Source of the DNA: an uncultured Ilumatobacter sp.
GTDB lineage: Bacteria; Actinomycetota; Acidimicrobiia; Acidimicrobiales; Ilumatobacteraceae
Length of the DNA: 27,417 bases
NCBI GenBank assembly: GCA_938049325.1
Contig: CALICC010000147.1
Coordinates: 1 to 27,417 of the forward strand
Direction: 5' to 3'
Part shown: positions 8,437 through 17,009 of the stretch, one piece after another
Layout: every line of letters begins with the position of its first letter
Numbering within the stretch: position 1 is the first letter of the stretch
The notes under the pieces: model-generated
Databases searched by the model: none
The model's input: the letters and a program-made list of their open reading frames with translations, nothing else
Told to the model about the DNA's origin: nothing
Translations under genes and position numbers: made by a program

Positions 8437-9946
8437 CGATCTGACCCGTCGGAGTCACGTACATTCCGCCGAGTTGCACGACTCGGGTCGCTGCCTGCGG
8501 TTCGTTCGTGACGACAATTCCGTGGGTGAACTCGCGTCGCCAGATTCCGTCAGCTTCCTCATAGTCACCCAACGCTTCACCGAGGTTGGTCTGGAAACCG
8601 CTCCACACGTTTCCGGGAGCGATGAAATCGAGATTCTCCGTGGCGACGAGGTCGCCACCGTCGTTGACAAGTAAGCCGGTCGCGAGGTTGAACACCTGTT
8701 CACGGGTCGTCGTCGCGGTGCGGTCGATGAGGACCACATTCGAACCGAGCCGATGGACCCGATCGATGAACGAGATGAACTTGCCGTAGCTGTAGCCACC
8801 TGATCCCCCGGTCAGACCGCCATCGTTCGCCCCGCGCTCGAGACCGATGAGGTCGGAGGCAGCGATCTGACGGTCGACCCACGGGCTCGTCAGGGTCGGC
8901 GTATCGGCGAACCACACCGCGTTGTGCATGATCTCGATGTTGGGGAACTGCGAACGAATGCGCTCCAAGAAGAGCGCGACGCTCTGGCGCCACTCGCTGA
9001 GTGTCATCAGCTCACCCGTTCTCGGATTGACGGGCGCCACCGATGTGCCGGCGTTGTCGGAGAATCGACGCAGCATGTTCACGTCGTCGAACATGAATCC
9101 TTCGTAGCCGCGATCGACCAGGTCGGCCAGGTCAGCCAGATATGCGTTCTGGAAGGCCAGATTGCCCACGTCTGCCGCGTACTTCGAACATCCGGCCGAC
9201 CCGCCACATGCGAACGGAATGTAAACGGGATCGCCCTGTTCGGTCTTGAGCACCCAGTCGAGGTTCGTTTCTGCTGCACCGTCGCTCGGCTGGGCGTCGA
9301 GGCCGTAGAGGTTCTTGTACACGTAGTGCTCGTCGAACAGGTCGGTGCGACGGTCGAAGTAGGGCTCGAAGACCATCATCCCGTCGTACGCGGAGCGGTA
9401 CGACGACCACGTCTGCGAGTCGGTTGGCTTGGTGTATCGGTCGAAGGAGGCGTCGGCGACCACGAACAGGCCGAGCGAGCCCTCGGCGCCCTCGGTCGGC
9501 GGTGCCACGACCGTGGTCGGCGGCGACGGCACGGTGGTCGTGGTCGTGGTCGTCGTCGTGGTCGTGGTCGTGGTCGTGGCTGGCGATGTCGTCGTTGGCG
9601 TCGAGGTGGACGGGGCCGTGGTCGTCGTCGAGACCGCCGTCGTGGCCGGGGCACCTGTGGTCGTGGGCGCATCGGTCGACACAGGGCCATCCGTGGTCGC
9701 CGGGCTCACGGTGGTGGCAGGGCCGACAACGGTGGTCGTGGATGCGTCGGTCGTCGGCGGCGTGACCGGATCGACCGTGGCCGGCGGCACGGTGATGACG
9801 TCGGGCGTGACAGCAGCCGCATTGCCCACGCGCTGCGCCGGATCGAGGCGGTAGGTGTGGGCGGTCGACGTCGTCGAGAGGGCCCCCACAGCGACCGCTG
9901 CGGCACCCGCCCCCAAGATCGCAGCAACACGCGCGTTCACAGCCAC
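8384..9946 (-). CDS. Secreted putative TIM-barrel glycoside hydrolase (GHL15-like) with Thr-rich linker
   Basis: This 520-residue protein starts at GTG 9946 with a signal or anchor helix (VAAILGAGAAAVAVGAL). A Thr/Pro/Ala-rich stalk of roughly 110 residues includes 15 consecutive Thr and then a ~360-residue catalytic-type domain. That domain is closely related to the gene at 14282-15646; shared stretches include MMVF-PYFD-R, VYI-FACGG, DDVN, PRTGE/A-MTL, HNA-WFAD, DRQIAA, LERG, DRVH--GSNVVL and VFNLATGLLVN. The layout fits putative glycosidases of the GHL15 kind; Asp residues of DDVN and Glu of LERG are candidate catalytic acids by analogy only. It may trim or release the exported polysaccharide. 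Its 3' end overlaps the convergent propeller gene by 53 bp, and conservation with the paralogue shows this C-terminus is genuine. Confidence 0.83.
   Translation of the reverse strand: MAVNARVAAILGAGAAAVAVGALSTTSTAHTYRLDPAQRVGNAAAVTPDVITVPPATVDPVTPPTTDASTTTVVGPATTVSPATTDGPVSTDAPTTTGAPATTAVSTTTTAPSTSTPTTTSPATTTTTTTTTTTTTTTVPSPPTTVVAPPTEGAEGSLGLFVVADASFDRYTKPTDSQTWSSYRSAYDGMMVFEPYFDRRTDLFDEHYVYKNLYGLDAQPSDGAAETNLDWVLKTEQGDPVYIPFACGGSAGCSKYAADVGNLAFQNAYLADLADLVDRGYEGFMFDDVNMLRRFSDNAGTSVAPVNPRTGELMTLSEWRQSVALFLERIRSQFPNIEIMHNAVWFADTPTLTSPWVDRQIAASDLIGLERGANDGGLTGGSGGYSYGKFISFIDRVHRLGSNVVLIDRTATTTREQVFNLATGLLVNDGGDLVATENLDFIAPGNVWSGFQTNLGEALGDYEEADGIWRREFTHGIVVTNEPQAATRVVQLGGMYVTPTGQIVTSVTLDAREAVILERP
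9533..9577. repeat. Low-complexity (GGT/CGT)n tract coding poly-threonine
   Basis: Fifteen consecutive GGT/CGT triplets on the plus strand read as ACC/ACG threonine codons on the minus strand, inside the stalk of the glycosidase-like protein. Such tracts can change length by slippage. In this frame only the length of the stalk would change. Confidence 0.9.
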
Positions 9947-9951
9947 ACGGC

Positions 9952-9957
9952 ATTATC
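9952..9957 (-). promoter_or_regulatory. Candidate -10 box for a leaderless transcript of the glycosidase-like gene
   Basis: Minus-strand GATAAT lies 5 nt before the GTG at 9946, the distance expected if transcription begins at the start codon. No ribosome site and no clear TTGACA -35 are present. The paralogous gene at 14282 has the same arrangement, which makes chance less likely. Confidence 0.4.
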
Positions 9958-10012
9958 GCCCAAATCTGTGCAAACTTGAGTCCAGGGCCGAAATCCCTGT
10001 CCACCTCGTCAC

Positions 10013-10018
10013 TACGAT
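10013..10018 (+). promoter_or_regulatory. Candidate -10 box upstream of the GT2 gene
   Basis: TACGAT (TANNNT form) lies 9 nt before the ATG at 10028, with no Shine-Dalgarno sequence between. This would give a leaderless or very short leader. No convincing -35 is visible. Confidence 0.3.
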
Positions 10019-10027
10019 CGCCCCGGC

Positions 10028-10930
10028 ATGCCCAATGATCAACAGCGTTTCCCGGTGGTGAGCCTGATCATCGTGGTGTATGAGATGGAGCGAGAGATTC
10101 GCCGAACGCTCGACACAATCCGCACGCAGGTGGGCATCGACCTGGCCGATGTCGAGGTGATCGTGGTCGATAACGGATCATCGACGCCGTTCGACGCCCA
10201 ATTGCTCGACGGACTGCCGTGCTCGTGCGCCATTCGGATCGACCCCGCTCCCTCGTCGCCTGTGTCAGCGGTGAACGCCGGAATCGCTGCGGCGACCGCC
10301 GATCTCATCGGTGTCTTCATCGACGGCGCTCGGATGCTCTCACCAGGGCTCGTTGCCGGTTCGGTGCGTGCCGCCTCGCTTGCCTCGACCCCCGTTGTGG
10401 CGTCACTCGCCTTTCACCTGGGCCCCGACGTCCAGATGGTGTCTGCGGGCAACGGCTACGACCAGCAGGTCGAAGATGCCCTGCTCGAGACGGTCGACTG
10501 GCGCTCCGACGGGTACGAACTGTTCCGCATCAGCGTGCTCGCTGCCTCGTCGTCACGGGGATGGTTCGGTCCGATGGGTGAGTGCAATTCGCTGTTCCTT
10601 CAACGAGCCACGTGGGAGATCCTCGGCGGCTATGACGAGGCATTCACGCGCCCCGGCGGAGGCCTTGCCAATCACGACGCATTTCGACGGGCGTGCGAGC
10701 TCGACGCAGCCGAGCTCTTCGTGCTGCTGGGCGAAGGCACCTTCCACCAGTACCACGGCGGCGCAGCGACCTCAGGAGAACGGAACCACGCGATCTGGGA
10801 CGACTACGAACGCTTACGCGGCCGTCCGTACCGTCCTCCACAGCTCCCGGCCACCTTGGTCGGACACCTTCCAGAGTCAGCGCGTCAGCACCTCGCGGCG
10901 TCGCTGGCATGGCTCGAAGCTCGAGGGTGA
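10028..10930 (+). CDS. Family 2 glycosyltransferase
   Basis: This 300-residue GT2-type protein begins with VSLIIVVYEMEREIRRTL and VIVVDNGSS, the nucleotide-binding half of the GT-A fold. The usual DxD site appears as GVFIDGARMLSPGL, a DGA variant, so metal coordination may differ. The GGYDEAFTRPGGGLANHD segment corresponds to the acceptor-side motif and FHQYHGG to the late His motif of the fold. There is no membrane segment, so it should act in the cytoplasm on a lipid-linked intermediate. It stands alone on the plus strand between the divergent glycosidase-like gene and the convergent GT4 operon. Sugar specificity cannot be read from the sequence. Confidence 0.88.
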   Translation: MPNDQQRFPVVSLIIVVYEMEREIRRTLDTIRTQVGIDLADVEVIVVDNGSSTPFDAQLLDGLPCSCAIRIDPAPSSPVSAVNAGIAAATADLIGVFIDGARMLSPGLVAGSVRAASLASTPVVASLAFHLGPDVQMVSAGNGYDQQVEDALLETVDWRSDGYELFRISVLAASSSRGWFGPMGECNSLFLQRATWEILGGYDEAFTRPGGGLANHDAFRRACELDAAELFVLLGEGTFHQYHGGAATSGERNHAIWDDYERLRGRPYRPPQLPATLVGHLPESARQHLAASLAWLEARG

Positions 10931-10932
10931 TC

Positions 10933-10960
10933 CTCGTTCGCCACCGCCGGCGGGTGCGAG
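10933..10960. terminator. Imperfect inverted repeat between convergent glycosyltransferase genes
   Basis: CTCG at 10933 pairs with CGAG at 10957, and the interior CACCGCCGGCGGGTG is nearly self-complementary. It fills the 32-bp gap between the stops of the GT2 (plus) and GT4 (minus) genes, where a bidirectional terminator is expected. There is no clear U-tract. Confidence 0.4.
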
Positions 10961-10962
10961 AA

Positions 10963-11991
10963 TCAGTCACCGACGACGGCATCGACTGGCGCGAGCCACC
11001 CGAGTTCGTTCAACACGCCGGTGACCTGACCGATCGTGCGCGCCCAGTTGTGGGTCGCCGCGACACCATCGGCAACGGACTTGTCGAGGCGTCCGGCCGA
11101 CGCGAACTCGGCGAGCGCGACTCGAAATCCCGCACCGGCGTCCTCGCCGACCGGAACTTTGGTGAGCCCGACGTCAGAGATCTCGGCAAACACGGCGATG
11201 TCGCTGCAGACCACTCTCGTGCCGCAGGCAAGCGACTCCGCAACCGGCAGACCAAATCCCTCGCTCTCCGACAGGAGGATCGACGCGGCGGCACCGCGGT
11301 ACAAGCGGGCGAGCTCCGCGTCATCAACACCGGACAGCACGCGAACACTCGCTGCGGGCAGACCGGCCGCCGAGACGAGCGCGTCGACTTCGGCCTTGTT
11401 GGCAGTGACCACCACCAACTCCGGCCGGGCGGCACTCGGCATGTTCGCCAGCGACGTCAGGACGAGATCGAATCGCTTCGTCTTGCGGAGTGAGCCGACG
11501 TACAACAGGTAGCCAGGCTCGATCTGCTCGGACACTCCCCCGTCGTAGTGAAAGTGCTCGGCGATGCCGGCCCCGACGTTGTGCACCGGTACGTCAGACT
11601 TGCCGAGCCAGTCCTCGATCTGACCACGACTCTGCTCACTGATCGTGAACACCGCGTCGCAGCCACGCACCTGACGTCGAACGAGGACGTCGAGGTACGC
11701 GCGCTTGAACCAGTTCCCGCCGAGACGGTTCTCGCGCTGCATCAGCCCGTAGATGAAGGTGGCGCGTGGCACCGTGCTCCCGATGGGCAACATGAAGCCC
11801 ATCGACAAGAACCGGGCATGCGGATCGGTTGCTGCGACTCGGCGAAGGCTGCGCCACAGCTTGACCGGCGCGGTGATGGCCGTCTTGTTGCCATCGAGGG
11901 CGAGATCGCGGAGCGGCAACCCGTCCGATACTGCGTCGACGTAGCGCCCGATCCCGGTCTGGCCTGCCCACCGCAGGTCGCTGTAGATCAC
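10963..11991 (-). CDS. Family 4 glycosyltransferase
   Basis: This 342-residue GT-B enzyme has a short N-terminal half beginning IYSDLRWAGQTGIGRYVDAV (the GIGRY glycine loop) and a clear C-terminal Glycos_transf_1 half: YLLYVGSLRKTKRFDLVL, then SESEGFGLPVAESLACGTRVV with the E-x7-E pair that holds the nucleotide sugar in retaining GT4 enzymes. The GTG at 11991 overlaps the flippase stop (GTGA), so it is translationally coupled as the third gene of the 14137-10963 operon. It probably extends the repeat unit that the flippase moves across the membrane. Confidence 0.9.
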   Translation of the reverse strand: MIYSDLRWAGQTGIGRYVDAVSDGLPLRDLALDGNKTAITAPVKLWRSLRRVAATDPHARFLSMGFMLPIGSTVPRATFIYGLMQRENRLGGNWFKRAYLDVLVRRQVRGCDAVFTISEQSRGQIEDWLGKSDVPVHNVGAGIAEHFHYDGGVSEQIEPGYLLYVGSLRKTKRFDLVLTSLANMPSAARPELVVVTANKAEVDALVSAAGLPAASVRVLSGVDDAELARLYRGAAASILLSESEGFGLPVAESLACGTRVVCSDIAVFAEISDVGLTKVPVGEDAGAGFRVALAEFASAGRLDKSVADGVAATHNWARTIGQVTGVLNELGWLAPVDAVVGD

Positions 11992-13175
11992 GCAGGAATC
12001 CTAGTTGCCCCTACATGCCATGCCCCAGCGCCGAGGATCGACCCAACCGCGAGGCCGACGGCAAGTCCTTCGCCATCGAACGTCAGCGCGCCGACGACAG
12101 CTGCGGTTGCGACGGCGAGGCCGTTACTCGCGCGCAGCCGAACGGCCTCGACATCGCGACCCGATGCGCGTATCCACGCCCGCGGCGCTGCCGCGGCCGC
12201 AACGCCGGTGAAAAAGACCGCCGCCGCCGCGAGGAAGATCGTCGGCGGTTGCCGGTCACCGAGGAAAAGTCGGGCGATCGCATTGCCCGACAACTGATCG
12301 AGGGCAAAGAGCGCCAACGGCAACGCCAGCACCGCGAGCCGCAGCGCGGGCGACTCGCGCCAGAAGTCGAGCTCGACCGACCCGCTCGCTCGTGCTCGAA
12401 TGAAGTGAGTCGTGAGCAGGAGGAGCAACGCCACGATCGCCACGTTCGTCGCGGCGAATACCGCGCGACCTGCCGAGACGAGACCGAACTCGGACGCGCC
12501 GACGATCCAACTACCGAGACCGAGCCCAAGGAAGATGATGCCGCGATCGGCGAGCGTCTCGGTGGCGAATCTCCGACCGCGTTGGCACAGTTCGAGCAAT
12601 GACGCCGAGCCGTGTCCGACGTCGAGTCCGATGAAACACGCGGACGCAACGAGCGCACACGCCGCCCACCCGGCAACGGCCGATCCAGGGGTATCGAGCA
12701 CCACGTCCGAAACCGGCGGAATGGCGATGACCCCGACCACGAGCACCGCCCAGAGCGTGCTGGCCAGTGCTGCGCGCCCCTCTCGGTAGCTCACCAACGA
12801 GCGATGGCGAAACCCTTCGAACCACGCCAGCGCCGGAAGCGACGCCGCGATCAGCAGACCGTCAACCACGGCAAGGTCCGTGCCGACGAGCACGACCGCC
12901 AAGACCGCGCCGATCAACAACCCGACAGCGGCGGCGTGTCGGGCGACGAGCATCGCTTTGAGACTCGTATCGAGACCCGACTCGGCTTCGAGCAGTTGCG
13001 CCGGTTCGGCAACCAATGCTCGACTCAGTTCGAGGCCGAACTGCGCGGCGAGATACCCGAGCGAGAACCGACCGAACGTCGGAAGATCCATTGCATGCGC
13101 GGCTCCCGCGACGAGGAGGAAATTGCCGGCGCTGGAACTGGCTTGGTCGACGAAGACGAGCGACTGAGCTCTCAT
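11988..13175 (-). CDS. Wzx-like polysaccharide flippase (MOP superfamily), probable
   Basis: This 395-residue integral membrane protein has about 10-12 hydrophobic segments, e.g. HAAAVGLLIGAVLAVVLVG, LWAVLVVGVIAIP, NVAIVALLLLLTTHFI and LAVLALPLALFAL. Family-level identity is weaker than for its neighbours. The call rests on the membrane layout, the opening FVDQASSSAGNFLLVAGAA typical of this group, and its place between a sulfotransferase and a GT4. The ATG at 13175 overlaps the sulfotransferase stop (ATGA), and its own stop overlaps the GT4 start. It would move lipid-linked repeat units to the outer face for the polymerase encoded at 15632-16870. Confidence 0.72.
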   Translation of the reverse strand: MRAQSLVFVDQASSSAGNFLLVAGAAHAMDLPTFGRFSLGYLAAQFGLELSRALVAEPAQLLEAESGLDTSLKAMLVARHAAAVGLLIGAVLAVVLVGTDLAVVDGLLIAASLPALAWFEGFRHRSLVSYREGRAALASTLWAVLVVGVIAIPPVSDVVLDTPGSAVAGWAACALVASACFIGLDVGHGSASLLELCQRGRRFATETLADRGIIFLGLGLGSWIVGASEFGLVSAGRAVFAATNVAIVALLLLLTTHFIRARASGSVELDFWRESPALRLAVLALPLALFALDQLSGNAIARLFLGDRQPPTIFLAAAAVFFTGVAAAAAPRAWIRASGRDVEAVRLRASNGLAVATAAVVGALTFDGEGLAVGLAVGSILGAGAWHVGATRIPA

Positions 13176-14137
13176 TCGCCGGGACGACCCTGACCTCGCT
13201 CCCTCAGGCGGGACGTCAAGCGGAACATCGCATGCGTCAGATGGCGACGAGGGATGCGGTAGAACAGCTGCGCGGCCGACGAGCCGAACTGGCGCGTGTA
13301 GAGACCAGGCTGGCTGATGTGCGTCGCCGAGCTCATCAGCGGGTAACCGAGCATCTCGAGGGTGGGCCCGGCAAGCGCTTCGAACGTCTGGATCGAACGC
13401 TTCGGCAAGCTCTCTTGCCAGGCGTTGACACGATTCGGGTCAGGGGGGCTCGCGACCAGTGAGTGCTGACGCGATGTGAGGCTGCCGACGTTGATGAGCG
13501 TCGAGCGGTCTTCGGCGCCGATCGCGTTGATGATCTGGTCGAGCTCCGTGCCATCCCCGCCGACGACGTCCTCGTACCGAACGCGAATCACTCGATTGGT
13601 GAGCGCCTCAGCCGCCAAACCCCACGACACCTGACGCAACCATCGGTTGGCGGCATCGACGGGACCCAACGGTCCGAAGTTCGTGTTGCGGGCGCTGCTG
13701 TACACGGCTCGCCCGTCACGAACGACATGAACGAACACCGCATCGGGGTACGCCTTGCTGAGCGAGGCGATGTAGCGCAGGTTGTGCGGGCTGTGCTCAA
13801 CCCACCGGTGCGCGCTGCGATCGTCGTTGACGCCGATTGCCGCGCTGTAGTTCGAGACGACCGCAGCGAAGCACTCACGCGCCGACATACCGTCGGTGAT
13901 ACCGCTTGTGAGCTGCGGCACGTCGGGCCCCCAACTGCGCAAGCGCCACGAACTCGCCACCCGGCTCGCAGAAAAGCTGTCGGTCAGGTCGTCGTGAATG
14001 CACGGAGCAAGAAACAGCGCTTCCGGCAGAAACGTCAAGCCGGCGCGCTGTGCGAGTTCTGCTGCGACGAAGGTCGTACCCGATCGTTCGGCGCCTCCGA
14101 CGAACAACGGGCCGCGGTCAACGGGCGACTGCGGCAT
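13172..14137 (-). CDS. PAPS-dependent sulfotransferase
   Basis: This 321-residue sulfotransferase shows the 5'-phosphosulfate loop LFVGGAERSGTTFVAAEL at the N-terminus and the 3'-phosphate motif VFVHVVRDGRAVYSSARN in the middle, with VIRVRYEDVV as the conserved strand before it ends. The ATG at 14137 has GGAG about 7 nt upstream and a promoter-like pair further up. It leads the overlapping operon with the flippase and GT4. It is not closely similar to the N-terminal sulfotransferase domain at 4210-5592, so the two probably sulfate different positions. Sulfation of a glycan rather than a small molecule is inferred from the neighbours. Confidence 0.88.
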   Translation of the reverse strand: MPQSPVDRGPLFVGGAERSGTTFVAAELAQRAGLTFLPEALFLAPCIHDDLTDSFSASRVASSWRLRSWGPDVPQLTSGITDGMSARECFAAVVSNYSAAIGVNDDRSAHRWVEHSPHNLRYIASLSKAYPDAVFVHVVRDGRAVYSSARNTNFGPLGPVDAANRWLRQVSWGLAAEALTNRVIRVRYEDVVGGDGTELDQIINAIGAEDRSTLINVGSLTSRQHSLVASPPDPNRVNAWQESLPKRSIQTFEALAGPTLEMLGYPLMSSATHISQPGLYTRQFGSSAAQLFYRIPRRHLTHAMFRLTSRLRERGQGRPGE

Positions 14138-14183
14138 GCAGTCTCCGCTGCCAGTCCTGCATCACGTCAGTTTGCACGATCGG

Positions 14184-14211
14184 ATTGTAACCACACCGCG
14201 GGTTGAGTCGA
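14184..14211 (-). promoter_or_regulatory. Candidate promoter for the sulfotransferase-flippase-GT4 operon
   Basis: On the minus strand TCGACT (14211-14206) and TACAAT (14189-14184) are separated by 16 nt, resembling -35 and -10 boxes. Transcription would begin near 14177, giving a leader of about 40 nt that contains the GGAG ribosome site of the sulfotransferase. Confidence 0.5.
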
Positions 14212-14269
14212 TGATCCTCTCGGAACTGCGACGAAGGGAGCTCGCCGACGCAGCATCGTCGAGGCCATC

Positions 14270-14275
14270 TAGCAT
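14270..14275 (+). promoter_or_regulatory. Candidate -10 box for a leaderless glycosidase-like gene
   Basis: TAGCAT (TANNNT) ends 6 nt before the GTG at 14282, and no ribosome site is present. This is the geometry of a leaderless transcript starting at the GTG, as at the paralogue starting at 9946. Confidence 0.42.
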
Positions 14276-14281
14276 GACGCC

Positions 14282-15646
14282 GTGACGACGAATCCGCCGG
14301 AACCTCGGCCCTCGTCGCCTGCAACACGCCCAGTGGGCTCGACACGCAGGATGGTTGGGGTCGCCGTGATCGCGGCGGTTGCGGCCGTGACGGTTCCGAT
14401 CGCAGCGATCGTCCTGCGCCCTTCACCTGACGACTCGGCAACCCCGACCACGGCGGTCGCCGACACCGCTCCGGAACCGACTGCGACCACGACACGGCCC
14501 TCGATCGACCCGGGAGCGCCTGTCGAACGATGCTGCGGCGAAGGATCGATCGACCTCTTCGTCGTCGCCGACCGGGACTTCGACCCGTGGACCGTCGATC
14601 CGACAGAAACCGAACAGCGCTTCATGCGCGACAACTACGACCAGATGATGGTCTTCGCTCCGTACTTCGACAAACGACTCGAGTGGTTCCCGAATGCTTC
14701 CGTCTACCTCGACCCGATCGCGATCTACGCGAACGCCGATCGCGACGACCGTTTCGACGATCACCCAGACTGGGTGCTGCGCGACGCCAACGACGTTCCC
14801 GTGTACATCGACTTCGCGTGTGGCGGCCCAGAGGGATGCCCTCAATATCTCGCCGACGTCACCAACGCAGACTTTCGCGCCGACCTGATCTCGCGAATCG
14901 GCGACCTCGTCGAGCGCGGCTACACCGGGTTGGTACTCGACGACGTCAATCTGGCCTGGCGTGTCAGCGACCGCGGCGGCAACGACGTCGTGCCGATCGA
15001 TCCCCGCACCGGCGCCGAGATGACGCTGACCGACTGGCAAGAGGCCATGGCGATCCTGGTGGAGGAGATCAGGGCCGAGTTTCCGAGCCTCGTGATCTCC
15101 CACAACGCGCTGTGGTTCGCCGACTCCCCCTCGTTCGACAACCCCATCATCGACCGGCAGATCGCCGCGGCCGAGTACTACTTTCTCGAGCGCGGCGCCA
15201 CCGACCGAGGTCTTGTCGCCGGTTCCTCGAAGTTCGGTTTCCGTTCGTTTCTCGAACTCATCGACCGGGTCCACACCGCTGGCTCCAACGTCGTGCTGTT
15301 CGACAAGAGCGACGGAACGCCCCTCGATCAGGTGTTCAATCTCGCGACCGGTCTGCTCGTCAACAACGGCGACGATCTCGTCGGAACCGCCCGCGACGAC
15401 GTCGTAGCGCCGGGATCCTTCTGGGCGGGCTTCAACGTCGATCTGGGCGATGCGGTCGGCGACCGGTACGACTGGAACGGGCTCCTGCGCCGCGATTTCA
15501 CCGGCGGCATCGTGCTCGTTGCCGAGCCCGGCGCGGAGACCACGACCATCGATCTCGACGGCGAGTACGTCGATTCGTTCGGCACCGTGTTCGACGGCGA
15601 ACTCACCCTCGAAGGTGGAGCTGCCGCGGTTCTACGCGCTCGATAG
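14282..15646 (+). CDS. Secreted putative TIM-barrel glycoside hydrolase (GHL15-like), second copy
   Basis: The 454-residue protein has a membrane or signal helix after about 20 residues (VGVAVIAAVAAVTVPIAAIVL) and a short Thr/Ala/Pro linker. Its ~360-residue domain is colinear with the protein at 8384-9946: DLFVVADRDFDPWT, MMVFAPYFDKR, YIDFACGGPEGC, LVLDDVNLAWRVSD, ISHNALWFAD, FLERGATDRGL and VFNLATGLLVNNG. The stalk is far shorter than in the other copy (about 60 against 110 residues). DDVN and LERG are candidate acid sites by analogy with other TIM-barrel glycosidases. The GTG start sits 6 nt after a -10-like box. Its 3' end overlaps the convergent polymerase gene by 15 bp. Function on the local polysaccharide is inference. 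Confidence 0.83.
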   Translation: MTTNPPEPRPSSPATRPVGSTRRMVGVAVIAAVAAVTVPIAAIVLRPSPDDSATPTTAVADTAPEPTATTTRPSIDPGAPVERCCGEGSIDLFVVADRDFDPWTVDPTETEQRFMRDNYDQMMVFAPYFDKRLEWFPNASVYLDPIAIYANADRDDRFDDHPDWVLRDANDVPVYIDFACGGPEGCPQYLADVTNADFRADLISRIGDLVERGYTGLVLDDVNLAWRVSDRGGNDVVPIDPRTGAEMTLTDWQEAMAILVEEIRAEFPSLVISHNALWFADSPSFDNPIIDRQIAAAEYYFLERGATDRGLVAGSSKFGFRSFLELIDRVHTAGSNVVLFDKSDGTPLDQVFNLATGLLVNNGDDLVGTARDDVVAPGSFWAGFNVDLGDAVGDRYDWNGLLRRDFTGGIVLVAEPGAETTTIDLDGEYVDSFGTVFDGELTLEGGAAAVLRAR

Positions 15647-16870
15647 CGCGGCAGCTCGATCGGCCTGCCGCGCTGCCGATCCGGCGATCAAGCCCACCAC
15701 GATCCACCACGGCCGCTGATACAACGCTTCGATACCCGCCGAAGCCACCAGCATCACCAGGTGGCCGGCCAACAGCGCCGACCCCAGCGATGGGTCCGAC
15801 CGCCGAAGGCGGAGCGCCGCTTGCGCTGGCACGAAGCCCATGAGCAGAAGGAACGCGACTCCCCACAGCGACATCTCGACCAGGAACCAGAGCGCCGTGT
15901 TGTGAATGATGGCGCTGTACTGCTCGTTGTACGCGCCGAGCCCGATCCCCAGCCCGCCCGACGAGACGAAGTCGCTGACGCCGTTCTCGACGATGCTGGT
16001 CCGGCCTTCGATGTTGTCCGGTCGATTGTTGAAGTCGTCGATCGCCGTGGCGACGATCCCCGTCGCGATGGCACCGATGACGATCAGCCCGATGGCGATC
16101 GCGAGCCGCAAGCTCTTCTGCATCGATCGCCGCTCGATGATCACCACCACACCGCCACCAACGACCGTTGCGATGTAGCCACCGCGGCTGAGCGTGAACC
16201 CCAGCGCTGCACAGCACACGAGCAGCACGACGAGCGACGTGATTCGTCGTCGGAACACGTGAGGACCCATGCGCCAAGCGAGGACCACGGCGACGCCGTA
16301 ACCGGCACCGGCATTGTTCGGATCGAACTGCATTGCGCCGAACCTCGTCGGCGTCTTCGCCTCGAGGAACGGCACGATGTTCGCGAACTTCCAGTCGATG
16401 TACGCGATCACTCCCCACACCGTCATGCCGGCAAGAAAACTCATCACGATGTGGTCGGTCCACCCATCGCGTGCGTAGCGAGCGGTCACGATCGCCAGCA
16501 AGGCCAGCACGAACCCGCCTGCGAGCTTGACCGTCACGGTGTGATTCGTCGCGTTCCCCGACCACATCATCGCCCACAGCGTTCCCGCCGACAAGACGAC
16601 GAGGAGCCCCACGGGGAGAAGATCCACGGCGGTCGCACGAAGGCGGAACAAACCGGGTGAGACCAGCAGCAGACCTGCGAGGAGCATGTCGGTCGGCGAC
16701 AGCCGACTCAGTCCGCCCGTCTCGATCTGCACTGAGACCATGAAGACGGCGAGTAGAAACACTTTGACGTCGATCGGCACACGGCCGGACGGAAGCCCGC
16801 GACCGATGCGCGGCTCGCCGAGCGCCGGGTATGGGGCGGCCGGAGAGCCTGCGAGATGAGTGATCGACAT
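15632..16870 (-). CDS. O-antigen ligase / Wzy-like polysaccharide polymerase
   Basis: This polytopic membrane protein, 412 residues from the ATG at 16870, has about ten to twelve helices (e.g. LLPVGLLVVLSAGTLWAMM, LVVLLVCCAALGFTLSRGGY, LAIAIGLIVIGAIATGIVA). It shows two Wzy/WaaL-family marks: FDPNNAGAGYG in an external loop after a helix, and a large periplasmic loop before HNTALWFLVEMSLWG, where the ligase/polymerase His usually lies. LSRGGYIA is also common in this family. A longer GTG start at 16948 would overlap the divergent promoter region and adds a hydrophilic stretch without family character, so 16870 is preferred though not proven. It probably polymerises repeat units outside the membrane, with chain length set by the neighbouring Wzz-like protein. 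Confidence 0.83.
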   Translation of the reverse strand: MSITHLAGSPAAPYPALGEPRIGRGLPSGRVPIDVKVFLLAVFMVSVQIETGGLSRLSPTDMLLAGLLLVSPGLFRLRATAVDLLPVGLLVVLSAGTLWAMMWSGNATNHTVTVKLAGGFVLALLAIVTARYARDGWTDHIVMSFLAGMTVWGVIAYIDWKFANIVPFLEAKTPTRFGAMQFDPNNAGAGYGVAVVLAWRMGPHVFRRRITSLVVLLVCCAALGFTLSRGGYIATVVGGGVVVIIERRSMQKSLRLAIAIGLIVIGAIATGIVATAIDDFNNRPDNIEGRTSIVENGVSDFVSSGGLGIGLGAYNEQYSAIIHNTALWFLVEMSLWGVAFLLLMGFVPAQAALRLRRSDPSLGSALLAGHLVMLVASAGIEALYQRPWWIVVGLIAGSAARQADRAAALSSA

Positions 16871-17009
16871 GGTGATGACCGCACGCGACGGGGCCCAGTC
16901 GGCGAGTGCCGTCTGCGAACTGTTGATGGTACCCTTGATTCGGCACACGAAGTGCGGCCGGGCGCCAGGCGGGGCGCTCGCTCTGTCGGTGGATGAATCA
17001 GGAGGTCTC

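Noticed and set aside
9533..9577. GGT/CGT tract as a regulatory or recombination repeat
   Set aside because: It stays in frame inside the Thr-rich stalk and is explained by the protein sequence.
8924..9979. Plus-strand open frame with Gly/Arg/Val repeats
   Set aside because: It is the antisense of the Thr-rich stalk of the glycosidase-like gene; the apparent repeats are the other side of the ACC/ACG codons.
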